Origin: Sediminibacterium sp. Gen4
Lineage (GTDB): Bacteria > Bacteroidota > Bacteroidia > Chitinophagales > Chitinophagaceae
Assembly (NCBI GenBank): GCA_013391385.1
Contig: JACBFI010000005.1
Span: 1 to 64,000, forward strand
Direction: 5' to 3'
Length of the DNA: 64,000 nt
Under the pieces are notes generated by a model. That model searched no databases, was not told the DNA's origin, and worked only from the letters and a program-made list of their open reading frames with translations. Position numbers and translations under genes: made by a program. Shown piece after piece: positions 61,755-64,000 of this stretch. Numbering within the stretch: the first letter of the stretch is position 1; each line of letters opens with the position of its first letter.

Positions 61755-62693
61755 ATGACAGGCAGTTTCACGCAAATAAATAAACTTTTCACAGCGAAAG
61801 ATCTACTGATTACTTCGCTTATTTCGTTAGCGTATTTATTACTGAGTTATTGGTTGATCGGGTATCAACAAGATCAGTTGACCTTGGTATTATTATTTAA
61901 TATCTGTTACTATCTTTCTTTTATTACCCGAAAATTTATTGTGGGGTTTTCCATCTTCATTGTTTTCTGGATCATCTTTGATTTTATGAAAGCATTTCCT
62001 AATTATCACTATCAGGAAGTGCACATTCAAAGCTTGTATGAAGCAGAAAAAAAATGGTTCGGTATACAAGATGCAGGAAAGCTTATCACACCCAATGAAT
62101 ATTGGACTCTTCACCGAACTCGTTTTCTAGATGTCTTGACCGGTTTTTTTTATCTCAGCTGGATTCCAGTTCCGCTCGGATTTGCAGCATTTCTTTTTTT
62201 TAAAAACAGAAAATGGTTTTTGGAGTTTTCTCTCACTTTTTTGTTTGTGAATATTTTAGGATTTGTTATCTATTATATATATCCGGCCGCGCCACCCTGG
62301 TATGTACAACAATATGGGTATGATTTTATCGCCGGAACACAGGGAAATACAGCAGGTCTACATCGTTTTGATACCTATTTCGGAGTCTCTGTTTTTAAAT
62401 CGTTGTATGAAAAGAGCTCTAATGTTTTTGCTGCCATGCCTTCTTTACATTCAGCCTATCCTTTGATCGTTTTGTATTTTGGATGGCGATTTCGTTTTAC
62501 ATGGATCAATCTGTTCTTTGCAACCACCATGTTGGGTATCTGGTTTGCAGCTGTGTATACGAGTCATCATTATGTATTGGACGTACTGGCAGGCATAACA
62601 TGCGCTGCGATTGGCATTTTTATTTTCTCCAAACTATCCCAACAAAAAACCATTTCAAAGTGGATAGAGGCTTATGCGCGACATATATCGTAG
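61755..62693 (+). CDS. PAP2-family inositol phosphorylceramide synthase-like protein
   Basis: A 312-residue membrane protein with about six helices. The two PAP2 active-site segments are AAMPSLHSAYPL (Ser-x-x-His) and YTSHHYVLDVLAG (His-x3-Asp). The layout and the associated inositol genes fit the AUR1-like synthase that moves phosphoinositol to ceramide. It starts at 61755, one base after the preceding stop; a longer upstream frame overlaps the previous gene. Bacteroidota make sphingolipids, so ceramide as acceptor is plausible but not shown here. Confidence 0.9.
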   Translation: MTGSFTQINKLFTAKDLLITSLISLAYLLLSYWLIGYQQDQLTLVLLFNICYYLSFITRKFIVGFSIFIVFWIIFDFMKAFPNYHYQEVHIQSLYEAEKKWFGIQDAGKLITPNEYWTLHRTRFLDVLTGFFYLSWIPVPLGFAAFLFFKNRKWFLEFSLTFLFVNILGFVIYYIYPAAPPWYVQQYGYDFIAGTQGNTAGLHRFDTYFGVSVFKSLYEKSSNVFAAMPSLHSAYPLIVLYFGWRFRFTWINLFFATTMLGIWFAAVYTSHHYVLDVLAGITCAAIGIFIFSKLSQQKTISKWIEAYARHIS

Positions 62694-62746
62694 GTAACCA
62701 ATCTTTCATAACGTTTCTTTTATAATTAATTACTGATATTTGCGCA

Positions 62747-63982
62747 ATGGCAAGTATTAAACCCTTCAGGGCTTTGCGCCCACAACCACAGCTGGCTAAG
62801 CAAGTGGCCAGTAGACCCTACGATGTATTGAACAGTGCGGAAGCTAAAATTGAAGCACAAGGCAACCCAAGTTCATTTCTTCATATCACCAAGAGTGAGA
62901 TCGATCTGCCGGATGGAATTGATATTCATGCGCAAGAAGTATATGAGCAGGCAAAATCAAATTTGGATGCTTTTATCAAACGAGAGGTATTGTTTCAGGA
63001 GTCAAAAGAATGTTACTATATCTATCAGTTGATCATGCATGGCAGAAAGCAAACAGGCTTGGTTTGTGTAAGTAGCATTGATGATTATGAGCATGATATC
63101 ATAAAAAAACATGAGTTTACACGTCCGGAAAAAGAGCTGGATAGAATCAATCATATTAAAACTTCAGGCGCACAAACCGGTAATGTATTTCTTGCTTATC
63201 GAAACAATACAAAAGTGGATGAGCTGATTGAAAAGTGGAAAGAAAGCAAATCACCTGTATATGATTTTATAGCAGATGATGAAATACAACACACCATCTG
63301 GATCGTAAACGATTCTGATGTTTGTGATCAGATCACTGCTTTGTTCGCAAATGAAATTCCTTGTACTTATATTGCTGATGGCCATCATCGTGCAGCTTCA
63401 GCGGCTAAAGTGCGTCAAGCGCTGGGGGAACAATCGGGACCTGCGGCAGACTATTTCCTAACGACATTATTTCCTTCCAATCAGCTAGCTATTTTAGATT
63501 ATAACAGGGTTGTGAAGGATCTGAATGGATTAACAACTGCAGCTTTTCTTACTGCATTGGAAAAAGATTTTACAGTGAAGTTAGTAGGGGCAACAGCTTT
63601 TAAACCATCCGAATTGCATCATTTTGGCTTGTTTATTGAAGGTAATTGGTATCAGTTGATCGCAAAACCGGGTACCTATACCAATGATCCTATTGGTGTT
63701 TTGGATGTTACCATACTGCAGAATCGTGTATTGGATAATATACTAAGCATTAAAGATCCACGCACAGATGTACGCGTTGAATTTGTTGGAGGTATCAGAG
63801 GTTTGGGTGAACTGGAAAAGAAAGTCAACAGTGGCGATTTTGCAGCGGCTTTTAGTTTATATCCTGTAACGATCGATCAACTATTCGATATTTCAGATAG
63901 TGGGAATGTAATGCCTCCTAAGAGTACCTGGTTTGAACCCAAACTCAGAGATGGACTATTGACACATTTAATTATTGAATAA
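62747..63982 (+). CDS. DUF1015-family protein
   Basis: A 411-residue cytosolic protein of the DUF1015 family. It opens with IKPFRALRPQPQLA and VASRPYDVLN (about residues 4-30), and has DGHHRAASA (about 212-220), FLTTLFPSNQLAILDYNRV and the C-terminal KSTWFEPKLRDGLLTH. The DGHHR segment could bind a phosphate or metal. In Bacteroidota the gene is often near serC or serA, so a serine-related role is possible. The inositol-lipid cluster separates it from serC here. The last 18 bases of the window hold no gene start. Confidence 0.9.
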   Translation: MASIKPFRALRPQPQLAKQVASRPYDVLNSAEAKIEAQGNPSSFLHITKSEIDLPDGIDIHAQEVYEQAKSNLDAFIKREVLFQESKECYYIYQLIMHGRKQTGLVCVSSIDDYEHDIIKKHEFTRPEKELDRINHIKTSGAQTGNVFLAYRNNTKVDELIEKWKESKSPVYDFIADDEIQHTIWIVNDSDVCDQITALFANEIPCTYIADGHHRAASAAKVRQALGEQSGPAADYFLTTLFPSNQLAILDYNRVVKDLNGLTTAAFLTALEKDFTVKLVGATAFKPSELHHFGLFIEGNWYQLIAKPGTYTNDPIGVLDVTILQNRVLDNILSIKDPRTDVRVEFVGGIRGLGELEKKVNSGDFAAAFSLYPVTIDQLFDISDSGNVMPPKSTWFEPKLRDGLLTHLIIE

Positions 63983-64000
63983 ATTTCTCTTTTTGATCCA

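Noticed and set aside
1..64000. tRNA, rRNA or origin of replication
   Set aside because: No tRNA cloverleaf with a T-loop signature, rRNA-like stretch or DnaA-box cluster was noticed by eye; a covariance-model search would settle this.

Overview
The window looks like chromosomal DNA of a Bacteroidota bacterium, most likely a member of the Chitinophagaceae. The evidence is AT-rich DNA, promoters of the TTG-N19/21-TAnnTTTG type, many secreted or outer-membrane proteins (SusC/plug-like, DUF5686, DUF2911, GIN/DUF2807, DUF4097), a GxxExxY protein, and an interrupted TIGR02757 gene. No rRNA, tRNA or CRISPR array was recognised. Gene density is high and almost all genes are ordinary chromosomal ones.

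Layout. 0-8 kb: secreted unknown protein, a subclass B1 metallo-beta-lactamase, UMP kinase, a TolC-type protein, a macroglobulin-like/plug protein and a methionine aminotransferase. 8-12 kb (minus): GIN-domain lipoprotein, then the run sdpI-like / acpH / DUF2911 / cystathionine gamma-synthase. 12-22 kb: small PepSY-like protein, a deoxyhypusine-synthase-like enzyme, M28 peptidase, rpiB, tatC, a deoxyribosyltransferase-like protein, a CNNM/CBS protein, and an ECF sigma / membrane regulator / DUF4097 operon. 22-34 kb: aldo/keto reductase, aldehyde dehydrogenase, glutathione peroxidase, dusB, CPBP protease, the phospholipid genes cdsA and psd, a glycosyltransferase with a metallophosphatase, SDR and YjjG-type phosphatase. 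34-42 kb: FAH-family enzyme, a GH9 cellulase fused to a polysaccharide-deacetylase domain, a small membrane protein with an HTH regulator, and a large outer-membrane receptor.

42-46 kb is the clearest accessory stretch. An intact IS3-family (IS407-group) element with a 4-bp target duplication splits a TIGR02757 gene. Next to it are an AIM24-like gene, an inverted-repeat-flanked GxxExxY gene and the remnant of a second GxxExxY gene. 46-53 kb is a TetR-controlled tripartite RND efflux operon with a palindrome lying directly over its promoter. 53-64 kb holds serC, then a TetR-headed operon for inositol lipids (myo-inositol-phosphate synthase, PgpA-like phosphatase, GtrA, DUF5686, CDP-alcohol phosphatidyltransferase fused to DUF4833, PAP2/IPC-synthase-like protein), then DUF1015.

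The intergenic DNA is the most unusual part. At least seven gaps hold arrays of a degenerate 7-bp unit (about RGYNNAT), usually as two opposed arms, and one gap holds an analogous 8-bp unit (about CGGGTNAT). Other gaps hold large inverted repeats of several sequence families, some of which supply the stop codons of the flanking genes and probably act as terminators. The two best candidate systems for follow-up are the inositol-lipid operon and the periodic 7/8-bp intergenic arrays.
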